Notes: a model not told the origin generated them from the letters alone. 64,000 nt of DNA from DASZHJ01 sp035604335 (GCA_035604335.1 DATNIT010000166.1:3752-67751), one strand, 5' to 3'. Shown: positions 8,230 to 16,027, counted from the first letter of the stretch. Numbers and translations: made by a program.

Positions 8230-8817
8230 GATCGGAACCCCCGAAGATGCGCCATGCTAACCATAATGGCTGAAACCGCGTTGTGAAAGCATAAACGGTG
8301 GGCATCCATGACAAAACTAGGACAAATGCAGAACCCGGCACCCCGCCCCTTATCACGGCGACTCGGATCGTGCCGTCCAGCACGCGCCTTACGACCGCAA
8401 ATACTGCGGTTCGTGAGATGTGCCCGAGAACAATACTGCCAGGCCCTTTTTCAACTCGCTCGCACGCACGCGGATTGCTGCGGTAGACGGCTTCATTTGG
8501 AGATTGGTTTCGATGATGTGATCCATCAGCTAGGCGCTTAGCGACAGAGGAGCGGCCGCATTTCGCGCTCGCGGTCATGCACGCGTTCTCGAACACCTCC
8601 GCCGCATGGGCGATCTCCGGGTTGGCGATGGCATGGAGATATCGGCGCGGGATCGCACTGCCGATGCCGGACGCGCCCATTTGCTGACTGTCCACACATC
8701 TGGCCTGGCGTCTTCGGCTTCCACGCGCCCCGTGCACACCGCTCTATGATCGTGTGCGGCCCCGCGACGGCCCGGCGCTACTTTCCGAAGGATGGCGACT
8801 GTTGGCGGGAGCGGAGC
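8230..8817. other. Gene-poor stretch downstream of tRNA-Ser; no supported gene
   Basis: This 588-base stretch separates the rlpA-like gene from the tRNA-Ser gene. Open frames exist on both strands (the longest is 172 codons on the minus strand) but none shows a recognisable motif, ribosome binding site or the codon pattern of its neighbours. Parts of it (8281-8560) are visibly less GC-rich than the flanks. It may hold promoter sequence for the rlpA-like gene near 8230-8290 and decayed sequence beyond. I see no terminator, repeat or integrase remnant that I can defend. Confidence 0.5.
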
Positions 8818-8907
8818 TGGCGGACGGGGTGGGATTCGAACCCACGAGGCCCTTGCGGACCTGCCGGTTTTCAAGACCGGTGCCTTCAACCGCTCGGCCA
8901 CCCGTCC
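8818..8907 (-). tRNA. tRNA-Ser (anticodon UGA), CCA encoded
   Basis: Read on the minus strand from 8907 to 8818, the sequence folds as a class II tRNA. The acceptor stem is GGACGGG/CCCGTCC with discriminator G, the D arm contains GGCCGAGCGGTTGAAGG, the anticodon stem CCGGT/ACCGG has loop CTTGAAA with anticodon TGA, and there is a long variable arm and a TTCGAAT T-loop. The 3' CCA is encoded (TGG at 8818-8820 on the plus strand). It reads UCA and, by wobble, other UCN serine codons. Confidence 0.97.
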
Positions 8908-8976
8908 GCAGATATAGTGCGCTGACGCCCGAGCCATCATATCCGACCGCGCACTGAGCGAAGAGGCCCGCCGCCC

Positions 8977-9513
8977 TCAAAGCGCCAATCGCGCGACCGT
9001 CGCCCGGTAGGTCTCGAGCTGCGGCACCTCAAGGCCCGCGACCTTGCCGCGGTCATCCCAGCGCCGTAGCCGAACGGCCTCGGCGGCGTGCGGACGGCCC
9101 GCGAAGGCCGCCGCATCCCCGGCACTCATCGGGCCACCCTGCTTGGCCAGCGAATGCCGCGACGCTTCGGAGAGAACGGCGAAATAGCCGGGCTCGGCCG
9201 CGCAGAGATATCGCTTGGCGGCGACGTGCAGTCGCACGGGCTCGCTGACCGCCGGAGGAAAGCGGGCGGCGAGCCAGTCGCCGCCGGAGCGGTCGTGCTT
9301 ATGGTATCCGAAGCGATCGTCGCGCTCCTCGAGGAAGTGCCCGACGTCGTGCAGCAGCGCCGCCAGACACAGGGTTTCGTCGGCTCCTTCGACTCGGGCG
9401 AGCGCGGCTGTCTGCAGGCTGTGCTCGGCGATGGTCACGCCTTCCCCATAGGTCTCGCCGCCGTAGGTGGCGAACAGACCTGCAATTTCGTCGAAGACGG
9501 TCTTGCCGCTCAT
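8977..9513 (-). CDS. HD-domain mixed-valent di-iron oxygenase, TmpB/PhnZ-like
   Basis: A 178-residue HD-superfamily protein with the ligand set of the di-iron oxygenases PhnZ and TmpB: Tyr22-x-Glu24 and His31 (YGEGVTIAEH), His55-Asp56 and His59 (LLHDVGH), His73 (YHKHD), His96 with Lys100 (RLHVAAKRYL) and the late LRRWDDRGK aspartate. Enzymes of this type oxidatively cleave the C-P bond of an alpha-hydroxyphosphonate, releasing phosphate. The gene overlaps the upstream dioxygenase gene by 4 bases (ATGA), exactly as expected for a two-step hydroxylase plus cleavage pair. A plain HD phosphohydrolase is the alternative, but the residues around His73 and Lys100 speak for the oxygenase. Confidence 0.8.
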   Translation of the reverse strand: MSGKTVFDEIAGLFATYGGETYGEGVTIAEHSLQTAALARVEGADETLCLAALLHDVGHFLEERDDRFGYHKHDRSGGDWLAARFPPAVSEPVRLHVAAKRYLCAAEPGYFAVLSEASRHSLAKQGGPMSAGDAAAFAGRPHAAEAVRLRRWDDRGKVAGLEVPQLETYRATVARLAL

Positions 9514-10646
9514 GTCTCGCGCTCGAGAACGCGGAGCTTGGACATCAGGGAGTCCGCGTCGGCATAGGCACCTTGCAGATGCCGCCGGCCGCCGTCGAAC
9601 CCGCGCCGGCCATGGAGCACCCTCCGGTTATCGACGATGAAGAGATCGCCGGGCCGCAAGCGGAAGCCGACGGTCATCGCGGGATCGTGGAGCAGCCGGC
9701 CGAACTTGCGATGAGCCGCGTAGAAAGCCGGCAGCGCATCGGGATCGAGATCGATCGGCCCGATCGAGCGGCTGTTGTAGCGGATCGTGCGCAGTTCGCC
9801 GTCGACGTCGAGCTCGATGAGCGGCGCTGTGTGGCGCAGGTCGACCGTGCCCGGCTCGGCGTAGCGGAAGGGTACTTTCGTCGTTGCGAGGAGATCGAAG
9901 GCCTCGGGCGCCTCTCCGCGCAATCGCTCGGCGACCGCGAACCCGTCGACCACGATGGACTCGCCGCCCTCGCCGGCGGCCTCGAGACAATGCAGGAGCT
10001 GCAGTTGCGGCACGGGATCGCGGTAGGGATTGTCGGTGTGGTTGCCGAGCGCCATCGCGGTGAAGGCGAGATTCTGCGGCTCCTCCACCGAGACGACGTC
10101 GAAGAGGCGTCCGTAGTTGGTTTCGCGGACGTATCCGAACAAGCCGACCACGTCGCAAACGGCTCCGGGCGTCGCGGGGACGCCATGGAGCAGCGCGAAG
10201 CCGAGACGGTCCACGTGGCGAAGCCAGCCTAAGAGCGCCGCCTTGTCACGCGCCACCGCGGCGTAATCGGCCGCGGGAAGCGGATGGCTCGCCAAGGCGG
10301 CGTCCCAGAGTTGCGGGGCGCGCCGCCGCTCCGCGCGGGACGCGGGGTCGAGCGCGTGCCGGCGCAGCCAGGCCGGATCGAACAGCGACGGACGCTCGAA
10401 GCACGCGAACGCGACCTCGATGCCGGTGGCGAGGATGTGAGCGACGCGGACGACGACATGCTCCGGCAGCTCGACCGCATCCAACAGCCTCTGACCTTCG
10501 GCGCCGCGGCGGGTCTCGGGTCGATTGTCCGCGAGCCAGAGGGCGGGGAAGCGGCTCATGCGCCCGTCTGCCCACGTCACCGCCACCATCCCGCCGCCAT
10601 CCTCGATCGCGAGGCTCGCGGGAGAGAAACTCGCGTGGGTATCCAT
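9510..10646 (-). CDS. TauD/BBOX-family Fe(II)/2-oxoglutarate dioxygenase, TmpA-like
   Basis: A 378-residue protein with an N-terminal DUF971-like domain (about 1-100) and a C-terminal TauD/TfdA catalytic domain, the architecture of gamma-butyrobetaine hydroxylase and TmpA. The iron triad is visible: His203-x-Asp205 (GNHTDNPY) and His345 (RRVLHGRR), followed by the 2-oxoglutarate arginine in GRRHLQGAY. The N-terminal motif LWLADNRP stands where relatives have a zinc-binding LWLRDNCxC, so the zinc cysteines are missing. Coupled to a TmpB/PhnZ-like gene, it most likely hydroxylates an aminophosphonate such as 2-trimethylaminoethylphosphonate at the carbon next to phosphorus. A betaine hydroxylase is possible but would not explain the partner. 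Confidence 0.83.
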   Translation of the reverse strand: MDTHASFSPASLAIEDGGGMVAVTWADGRMSRFPALWLADNRPETRRGAEGQRLLDAVELPEHVVVRVAHILATGIEVAFACFERPSLFDPAWLRRHALDPASRAERRRAPQLWDAALASHPLPAADYAAVARDKAALLGWLRHVDRLGFALLHGVPATPGAVCDVVGLFGYVRETNYGRLFDVVSVEEPQNLAFTAMALGNHTDNPYRDPVPQLQLLHCLEAAGEGGESIVVDGFAVAERLRGEAPEAFDLLATTKVPFRYAEPGTVDLRHTAPLIELDVDGELRTIRYNSRSIGPIDLDPDALPAFYAAHRKFGRLLHDPAMTVGFRLRPGDLFIVDNRRVLHGRRGFDGGRRHLQGAYADADSLMSKLRVLERET

Positions 10647-10649
10647 GCC

Positions 10650-11363
10650 TCAGCCCGTCTCCTCCGCCACCAGCGCCCTCAGGCTCTCGGGCCGGCAGAT
10701 CACGATCATGCCGTCTTCGACGGCGATCAGGCCGCGCTCGCGCCAAATACCGAGCTCCTTGTTCACGCGCTCGCGCGTGGCGCCGATCATGTGGGCGAGG
10801 TCCTGCTGAGACAGCTTGAAAGCGATCCGCACGCCCCGCGGATCCGGCTTGCCGTGTACCTCGGCCAGGCTGAGCAGGCGCTTGGCGAGCCGCGCGGGCA
10901 GGTGCAGGAACACGGTGTCCTCGATGAACTCGACGTTCATGCGGATCCGGCCGCACAGCACCGGCAAGATGGCTACGCCGAGCTCGGGATGGTCGTGCAG
11001 GAACGGCACGAAGTGGTCGCGATGGATCTGGAGCAAGTCGACCGCCTTCATGGCGCGCGCGCTCGCCGTCCGGGGGCCGCCGTCGAGGAGCGCGATCTCG
11101 CCAAACATCTCGCCGGGCTCGAGGATGTTGAGGATGGCTTCCTCGCCCTCGGAGGACACGGTGTAGATGCACACCCGGCCCATCAGTACGCCGCAGAGCG
11201 CGTTGCCGGGATCGCCTTTGGCGAAAATCTCGTCGTTGGGCTGGAAGTGCCGGACGGTCGCGAATTTCACCAGGCCGTCGAGCAGGGCGGGCGATGCGTC
11301 GCGGAACAGCATGTGCCGCGCGAGCAGGGCGCGAAGAGCTTCGGGGGGATAACGGGTCATCAT
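10650..11363 (-). CDS. Crp/Fnr-family transcriptional regulator, CRP-type recognition helix
   Basis: About 237 residues with an N-terminal cyclic-nucleotide-binding beta-roll (GEMFGEIALLDGGPRTASA is the phosphate-binding cassette with the Arg-Thr/Ser pair) and a C-terminal winged helix (LSQQDLAHMIGATRERVNKEL). The recognition helix has Arg-Glu at the positions equivalent to E. coli CRP R180 and E181. There are no N-terminal cysteines, so it is not an oxygen-sensing FNR. Two ATGs (11363 and 11360) follow GCGAGG; a TTG further up is less likely. It ends 3 bases before the TmpA-like gene on the same strand, so it may be co-transcribed with, and control, that pair. Confidence 0.87.
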   Translation of the reverse strand: MMTRYPPEALRALLARHMLFRDASPALLDGLVKFATVRHFQPNDEIFAKGDPGNALCGVLMGRVCIYTVSSEGEEAILNILEPGEMFGEIALLDGGPRTASARAMKAVDLLQIHRDHFVPFLHDHPELGVAILPVLCGRIRMNVEFIEDTVFLHLPARLAKRLLSLAEVHGKPDPRGVRIAFKLSQQDLAHMIGATRERVNKELGIWRERGLIAVEDGMIVICRPESLRALVAEETG

Positions 11364-11503
11364 GAACCTCGCCGCAAACAATTTTCGGGGCCCACCCCGC
11401 TGACGGCGGACCGGGCCCGGAGCCGCTGCCGGTCTCTTTCTACCGCAACTTCATGCGCGGCGGCAGCAGAACCGCTTCTAGCGGATCGGCGGCCATCCGG
11501 GGC

Positions 11504-11519
11504 TGTGACGGGGTTCACA
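11504..11519. promoter_or_regulatory. CRP-like operator 1 (TGTGA-N6-TCACA)
   Basis: The 16 bases read TGTGA CGGGGT TCACA, a perfect match to the CRP consensus half-sites with the usual six-base spacer. It lies in the divergent intergenic region between the Crp/Fnr gene (start 11363) and the small membrane protein gene (start 11639). Recognition by the neighbouring regulator, or by another CRP in the cell, is inferred from the Arg-Glu recognition helix. Confidence 0.7.
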
Positions 11520-11543
11520 GGGCGCCCGCGATTTCCTCCCTAC

Positions 11544-11559
11544 TGTGACAGCGGTCACT
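11544..11559. promoter_or_regulatory. CRP-like operator 2 (TGTGA-N6-TCACT)
   Basis: The 16 bases read TGTGA CAGCGG TCACT, one mismatch from the CRP consensus. Its centre is 40 bases from the centre of operator 1, close to four helical turns, so two dimers would sit on the same face of the DNA. It is the closer of the two sites to the small membrane protein gene starting at 11639. Confidence 0.65.
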
Positions 11560-11638
11560 TGGAACCGGGCGTGCCGGGGCCAATTGAGCCGCAAGCCGGC
11601 GGGCATCGCCGGTATCGGCGAGAGTGATGGAGGGTTTC

Positions 11639-11839
11639 ATGACACTCACACTGACGGCGGGCACTCTGGTCTCCCCGACCTCGATCCTCAAGAGCCGCCG
11701 GGCGCGCGCCGCGCTCCGCGCGACCATCTATGCCCCGATCGACGACCACCGCACGGCGGCCTCCAATAGCGACATCGGAGCGGCGTGGGTTGCGGCGGGG
11801 TTGGTGGGCTTGGCTCTGCTCGCCACTCTGGCGATCTGA
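11639..11839 (+). CDS. Small single-pass membrane protein, unknown function
   Basis: A 66-residue protein with a polar N-terminal half (TSILKSRRARAALRATIYAPIDDHR) and one C-terminal hydrophobic helix (GAAWVAAGLVGLALLATLAI) that ends the chain, so it should be a tail-anchored or single-pass inner membrane protein. The ATG at 11639 is favoured because GGAGGG lies five bases before it; an in-frame ATG at 11627 would add four residues. Two CRP-like operators lie 95 to 135 bases upstream, divergent to a Crp/Fnr gene. Family not recognised. Confidence 0.62.
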   Translation: MTLTLTAGTLVSPTSILKSRRARAALRATIYAPIDDHRTAASNSDIGAAWVAAGLVGLALLATLAI

Positions 11840-11857
11840 GCGACCGGGGGGAGGCCG

Positions 11858-12091
11858 TTGCATGATTCAAGGCAATCCCGGGCGCCCGGCACCGTCCTGC
11901 ATGCGTCCGCGGTTTGGCGGCGAGCGGGCGTCCGCTCGAGGAAACTGCGCACCGCCATCGCTGCGGTGCTTCTCTGCGCGGGCGTGATGATCCTGCCCGG
12001 GCTCGCCGCATTGAACCTGGCGGTCGGGCTCGGGTGTCGGCACCTCGACCGGGCGGGGTGCCTCGCGCTGCTTCTGCCACCGGCCGAATAG
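11858..12091 (+). CDS. Possible small membrane protein (low confidence)
   Basis: A 77-codon frame beginning at a TTG. Its second half (KLRTAIAAVLLCAGVMILPGLAALNLAVGLGC) has a convincing hydrophobic helix after a basic stretch and codons rich in G and C at the third position, like true genes here. The N-terminal third looks less like coding sequence, so the real start may be further in. It follows the small membrane protein gene by 18 bases and could be co-transcribed with it. No known family. Confidence 0.33.
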   Translation: MHDSRQSRAPGTVLHASAVWRRAGVRSRKLRTAIAAVLLCAGVMILPGLAALNLAVGLGCRHLDRAGCLALLLPPAE

Positions 12092-12196
12092 CCCAAGACT
12101 TGCCAATCCTGTTGCGGGGACTCCGCGCCGCATGGCATGAGATGCCGCCGCGGCCGGCGAATGGCTCGCCCGCCGCTGGGATGGCTCGGTGGTCGC

Positions 12197-13177
12197 ATGT
12201 CACGTCTTACGAAAGCCCCGATCTTCATGCTGGGCGCATGGCTTGCGCTGGTGTCGCAGACGGGGGCGGGGCGCGCCGCGGAGGTCGACTTTGCCACCTG
12301 GCTCGGGGGCGTGCGGCAGGAAGCGATCGCGCAAGGCATACGCCCGCAGTCCGTGACCCAGGCGCTGGCGGGCGCGCATCAGATCGACCGCGTGCTCGAG
12401 CTCGATCGGCATCAACCCGAGACCACGCTCACCTTCGAGCAATACATCGATCTCGTGGTGTCGCCGCAGCGGGTTCAGCAGGGGCATCAGAACCTGCAGG
12501 ACCACCGCGGGCTTTTGGAGCAGGTCTCGCGCCGATACGCGGTGCAGCCCCGCTTCATCGTGGCGCTCTGGGGGATCGAGAGCAATTACGGGAAAGGCAG
12601 CGGCGATTTTCCCGAGATCTCCGCCCTCGCCACGCTCGCTTATGACGGCCGGCGCAGCGCCTATTTCCGCAAGGAGCTGATGGCGGCGATCAAGATCGTC
12701 GACCAAGGCTGGATCCGCCCGGAGGACATGCTGGGCTCGTGGGCCGGCGCCATGGGCCAATGCCAGTTCATGCCGTCGAGCTACCTGCAGTTCGCGGTCA
12801 GCTACAACGACGACGGGCGGCGCGACATCTGGCACCGCCACGAGGATATCTTTGCCTCCATCGCCAATTACCTCGCGCGCTCGGGCTGGCACGGCGACGA
12901 GAGCTGGGGCCGCCGCGTCTTTCTGCCGGCCGGTTTCGACGCGAGCCTAGCCGGGCTCAACAATCGCAAGCCGCTGGCGGAATGGCAGCGGCTCGGCATC
13001 CGCGCGCTCGACGGCCGCGACCTCGTCACCCGCGAGCGGGAGGCATCGTTGATCCTGCCGGATGGCCCAACGGGGCCGGCGCTGCTGGCGTTCTCGAACT
13101 TCCGCGCCACGCTCAAGTGGAACAATTCGAGCTATTTCGCAGCCGCCGTCGGCTACCTTGCCGATGGATTCGAATGA
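12197..13177 (+). CDS. Lytic murein transglycosylase B family
   Basis: A 326-residue periplasmic enzyme with a signal peptide (cleavage near AGRAAEVDF). The SLT/MltB domain contains the catalytic glutamate in ALWGIESNYGK and the family motifs YDGRRSAYF and GSWAGAMGQCQFMPSSYL, and ends with the WNNSSYFAAAVGYLAD helix. It cleaves the glycan strand of peptidoglycan to give 1,6-anhydromuropeptides. No lipobox, so it is the soluble form. The ATG at 12197 is chosen for the signal peptide; an upstream in-frame ATG gives an unlikely arginine-rich leader. It stands before rlpA and dac genes, a common cell-wall group in alphaproteobacteria. Confidence 0.93.
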   Translation: MSRLTKAPIFMLGAWLALVSQTGAGRAAEVDFATWLGGVRQEAIAQGIRPQSVTQALAGAHQIDRVLELDRHQPETTLTFEQYIDLVVSPQRVQQGHQNLQDHRGLLEQVSRRYAVQPRFIVALWGIESNYGKGSGDFPEISALATLAYDGRRSAYFRKELMAAIKIVDQGWIRPEDMLGSWAGAMGQCQFMPSSYLQFAVSYNDDGRRDIWHRHEDIFASIANYLARSGWHGDESWGRRVFLPAGFDASLAGLNNRKPLAEWQRLGIRALDGRDLVTREREASLILPDGPTGPALLAFSNFRATLKWNNSSYFAAAVGYLADGFE

Positions 13178-13228
13178 CGGTATCTTGCCAGTAATAGCGG
13201 GCGCCCGCGCGGAGGGAGCCACTAGATC

Positions 13229-14188
13229 GTGATAAATGCAAGACGTTTGCTGGCTCTGGCCGCCGCGGCCGGACTGGCCATCGTGGCGGCGTGCGGCACG
13301 TCGGAGAAGGTCCAGCCGACCGCGGGCGCGGCAGGCTCGGGGCGTGGGCTCTACAAGGTCGGCAAGCCGTACCAAGTTGATGGGATCTGGTATTACCCCA
13401 AGCAAGACTTGAATTACGACGAGACCGGCATCGCCTCCTGGTACGGCGAGCAGTTTCATGGGCACGATACCGCCAACGGCGAGATCTTCGATTTGAATAG
13501 CCTTACGGCCGCGCATCACACGCTTCCGATGCCGAGCATCGTGCAGGTGACCAATCTGGAGAACGGCCGCTCGCTGGAGCTGCGCGTCAACGACCGCGGG
13601 CCCTTCGCGGGCGCTAGAATCATTGATGTCTCGCGCAAGGCGGCGGAGCTCCTCGGGTTCGAGCGAAACGGCACGGCGAAGGTGCGGGTGCGCGTGCTGC
13701 AAGCCGAGACCATGCAGGCCCAGGCGGTGGCTCGGCGCAATGGCAGCGAGGAGGTACCGGGCGGGCCGATCGAGGTCGCGCAAGCGGCGCCGCGTACCGC
13801 CGTCGATGCGCAGCCGCTGGCGCCTCTGCCTGGTACGCGGGCCGCGCCGCCATCGCAGACCGCCAGCATCATTCCGGTGAAGGCGGGGCCTGCTCCGGAT
13901 CCCGTCCTCGTCGACCCGCCGCTGACCGGGAAGGTCACGATGGGCGCCGCCAGGCCGAACGCGCAGATCTATATCCAGGCCGGCGCTTTTGCGCAGATGG
14001 ATAATGCCAATCGCGTGCGCCAGCGGATCGCCGGCCTCGGCAGCGCGCAGATCACTGCGGTCCGCGTCAACGGCAACAACCTCTTCCGAGTGCGGCTCGG
14101 ACCGATCGCGAGCGTCGACGAGGCGGACAGGATCCTCACGCGAGTGCTCGCCAACGGATTGCCGGACGCGAAGATCGTGGTGGATTGA
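13229..14188 (+). CDS. rlpA: Septal ring lytic transglycosylase RlpA, lipoprotein with SPOR domain
   Basis: A 319-residue lipoprotein. The signal peptide ends in the lipobox VAAC, a double-psi beta-barrel RlpA domain follows (TGIASWYGEQFHG, ANGEIFDLNSLTAAHHTLPMPS, RVNDRGPFAGARIIDVSRKAAELLGF), then a Pro/Ala linker and a C-terminal SPOR domain (YIQAGAFAQMDNANRVRQRI ... RVRLGPI) that binds denuded septal glycan. The start is a GTG at 13229 with GGAGGGAG about 12 bases before it. It lies between the transglycosylase gene and the carboxypeptidase gene. Role: daughter-cell separation and wall remodelling. Confidence 0.93.
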   Translation: MINARRLLALAAAAGLAIVAACGTSEKVQPTAGAAGSGRGLYKVGKPYQVDGIWYYPKQDLNYDETGIASWYGEQFHGHDTANGEIFDLNSLTAAHHTLPMPSIVQVTNLENGRSLELRVNDRGPFAGARIIDVSRKAAELLGFERNGTAKVRVRVLQAETMQAQAVARRNGSEEVPGGPIEVAQAAPRTAVDAQPLAPLPGTRAAPPSQTASIIPVKAGPAPDPVLVDPPLTGKVTMGAARPNAQIYIQAGAFAQMDNANRVRQRIAGLGSAQITAVRVNGNNLFRVRLGPIASVDEADRILTRVLANGLPDAKIVVD

Positions 14189-14255
14189 GCCGACGCTCCA
14201 CAATTCCGGCGTAATACCGGGCTAGAAACAGGGCGTGCGCGTGGGATGGGGTAGC

Positions 14256-15395
14256 ATGAAATACGCAGTTCGATCGGCTCTCGCGGCTCTCGCGCTCTGC
14301 GGGTGGGCTGCGCAGGCGGGCGCGGCCACCGGCATCGACACGCAGGCGCGCAACGCCATTGTCGTGGATTTCGAGACCGGCGCGCTGCTGCTGGACAAAG
14401 GTGCGGATCAGAGGATGCCGCCGGCATCCATGAGCAAGATCATGACCGCCTACCTCGTCTACGACGCGCTCAAGAAAGGCCGGCTCTCGCTCGAGGACAT
14501 CTTGCCGGTGAGCGAGAAGGCTTGGCGCACCCAGGGCTCGAAGATGTTCGTGCCCTATCCCGGCCGCGTGAAGGTCGAGGATCTCGTGCGCGGCATGATC
14601 ATCCAGTCCGGCAACGACGCCTGCATCGTGCTGGCCGAGGGCCTCGCGGGCAGCGAGGAAGCTTTCGTCGAGCAGATGAACGAGAAGGCCAAGGAGCTCG
14701 GCCTGGACCATAGCCATTTCGCCAACGTGAGCGGCCTGCCGGACCCGAACGAATACGTGACGGCGCGCGACCTCGCGCTGCTGGCCCGGCGTCTGATCGT
14801 CGATTTCCCCGAGTACTATCACTACGATTCCGAGAAGGACTTCACCTACAACGGCATCAAACAGGGCAACCGCAATCCGCTCCTCTACAAGGATCTGGGC
14901 GCCGACGGCATGAAGACCGGCCACACCGACGAAGCCGGGTACAGCCTGACCGCCTCGGCGGTGCGCGACGGACGCCGCGTTATCATGGTGATGGGCGGCC
15001 TTCCCACTGGCAAGGCGCGCCAGCAGGAGAGCGAGCGGTTGCTCGAATGGGCGTTCCGTGAGTTCAACGATTTTCGTCTGGTAAAGGCGGGCGACACCGT
15101 CGATCAGGCGGAGGTCTGGCTCGGTGCCGAACCCAAGGTGCCCGTGACCATCCAGAAGGACGTGGTGGTGACCCTGCCGCGCGCCGCGCGCCGGAGCATG
15201 AAGGCAACCGTGCATTATGACAGCGCCATCAAGGCGCCGATTGCCAAGGGCCAGACCGTCGGCAAGCTCACCATCACCGCCGATGGCGTCGATCCCGTCG
15301 AGGTGCCGCTGGTCGCCCTGCAGCCAGTCGCGAAGCTCGGACCGATCGAGCGGATCGCGGTGGCCGCGGGCTATCTCGTTTGGGGCAAGCGCTGA
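14256..15395 (+). CDS. D-alanyl-D-alanine carboxypeptidase (PBP5/6-like, DacF/DacA)
   Basis: A 379-residue penicillin-binding protein. A signal peptide ends at AQAGAAT and the peptidase S11 domain carries all three active-site motifs: Ser58-x-x-Lys61 (SMSK), Ser118-Gly-Asn120 (SGN) and Lys220-Thr-Gly (KTGHT). A C-terminal beta-rich PBP5 domain follows and the chain ends with a short amphipathic helix (IERIAVAAGYLVWGKR), which anchors such enzymes to the membrane. It trims the terminal D-alanine of pentapeptide stems. The ATG at 14256 gives the natural signal peptide. The 3' end overlaps tmk. Confidence 0.95.
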   Translation: MKYAVRSALAALALCGWAAQAGAATGIDTQARNAIVVDFETGALLLDKGADQRMPPASMSKIMTAYLVYDALKKGRLSLEDILPVSEKAWRTQGSKMFVPYPGRVKVEDLVRGMIIQSGNDACIVLAEGLAGSEEAFVEQMNEKAKELGLDHSHFANVSGLPDPNEYVTARDLALLARRLIVDFPEYYHYDSEKDFTYNGIKQGNRNPLLYKDLGADGMKTGHTDEAGYSLTASAVRDGRRVIMVMGGLPTGKARQQESERLLEWAFREFNDFRLVKAGDTVDQAEVWLGAEPKVPVTIQKDVVVTLPRAARRSMKATVHYDSAIKAPIAKGQTVGKLTITADGVDPVEVPLVALQPVAKLGPIERIAVAAGYLVWGKR

Positions 15396-16027
15396 GCCGG
15401 GGCCGGTTCATCACGCTCGAAGGCGGCGAGGGCGCGGGCAAATCGACCCACGCCGGGCTCCTGGTGGAAGGACTCCGACAAGCGGGGCAGGCGGCGATCC
15501 GCACGCGCGAGCCCGGCGGCGCGCCGGGCGCGGAGGAAATTCGCCGGCTGCTGGTCGAGGGCACCCCGCAACGCTGGGATGCGGAGACCGAGGCGCTGCT
15601 CATGGTGGCGGCGCGCCGCAATCACCTGGTGGAGACCGTCTGGCCGGCGCTCGATCGCGGCGACTGGGTGATTTGCGACCGGTTTGCCGACTCGACCCTG
15701 GCCTATCAGGGCTACGGCCGCGGCTTGCCGCGCGAGGCGCTGGCGTTCCTCCATTCGCTGATCGCTGGCGACTTCAAGCCGGATCTTACATTCATCCTGG
15801 ATCTCTCTGTCGAAATTGGACTTTCTCGCACCGGAAAGCGGTCGGGTAACGCCACCCGATTCGAGCAGATGGGACACGACTTTCACGAGCGGCTGCGCCG
15901 GGGTTTTCAGGAAATCGCGCGGGCGGAGCCGCAGCGCTGCGTGCTGATCGACGCCACGACCGAGGTCGCCGCGGTCCAGCAGGCGATCCGCGATGCCATT
16001 CATGCCCGGCTCGGGGTCGCCATCTGA
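15380..16027 (+). CDS. tmk: Thymidylate kinase
   Basis: A 215-residue dTMP kinase that makes dTDP with ATP. It has the P-loop GGEGAGKST near residue 15, the EPGGAPGAEEIR substrate loop, the catalytic DRFADSTLAYQGYGRGL (DR[YFW] motif) and a LID region with arginine (GLSRTGKRSG). The best start is a TTG at 15380, 16 bases inside the carboxypeptidase gene; no ATG would keep the first strand FITLEGGEG. The order tmk-holB-metG-tatD is typical for alphaproteobacteria. Confidence 0.95.
   Translation: MGQALSRGRFITLEGGEGAGKSTHAGLLVEGLRQAGQAAIRTREPGGAPGAEEIRRLLVEGTPQRWDAETEALLMVAARRNHLVETVWPALDRGDWVICDRFADSTLAYQGYGRGLPREALAFLHSLIAGDFKPDLTFILDLSVEIGLSRTGKRSGNATRFEQMGHDFHERLRRGFQEIARAEPQRCVLIDATTEVAAVQQAIRDAIHARLGVAI

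Noticed and set aside
8219..8737. 172-codon minus-strand frame after the tRNA
   Set aside because: No domain, no ribosome site, and unusual amino acid mix; it may be relic sequence but is not a supported gene.
13197..13208. Self-complementary GCGGGCGCCCGC before rlpA
   Set aside because: It has no loop and no T tract and occurs by chance at this GC content; not a terminator or operator.
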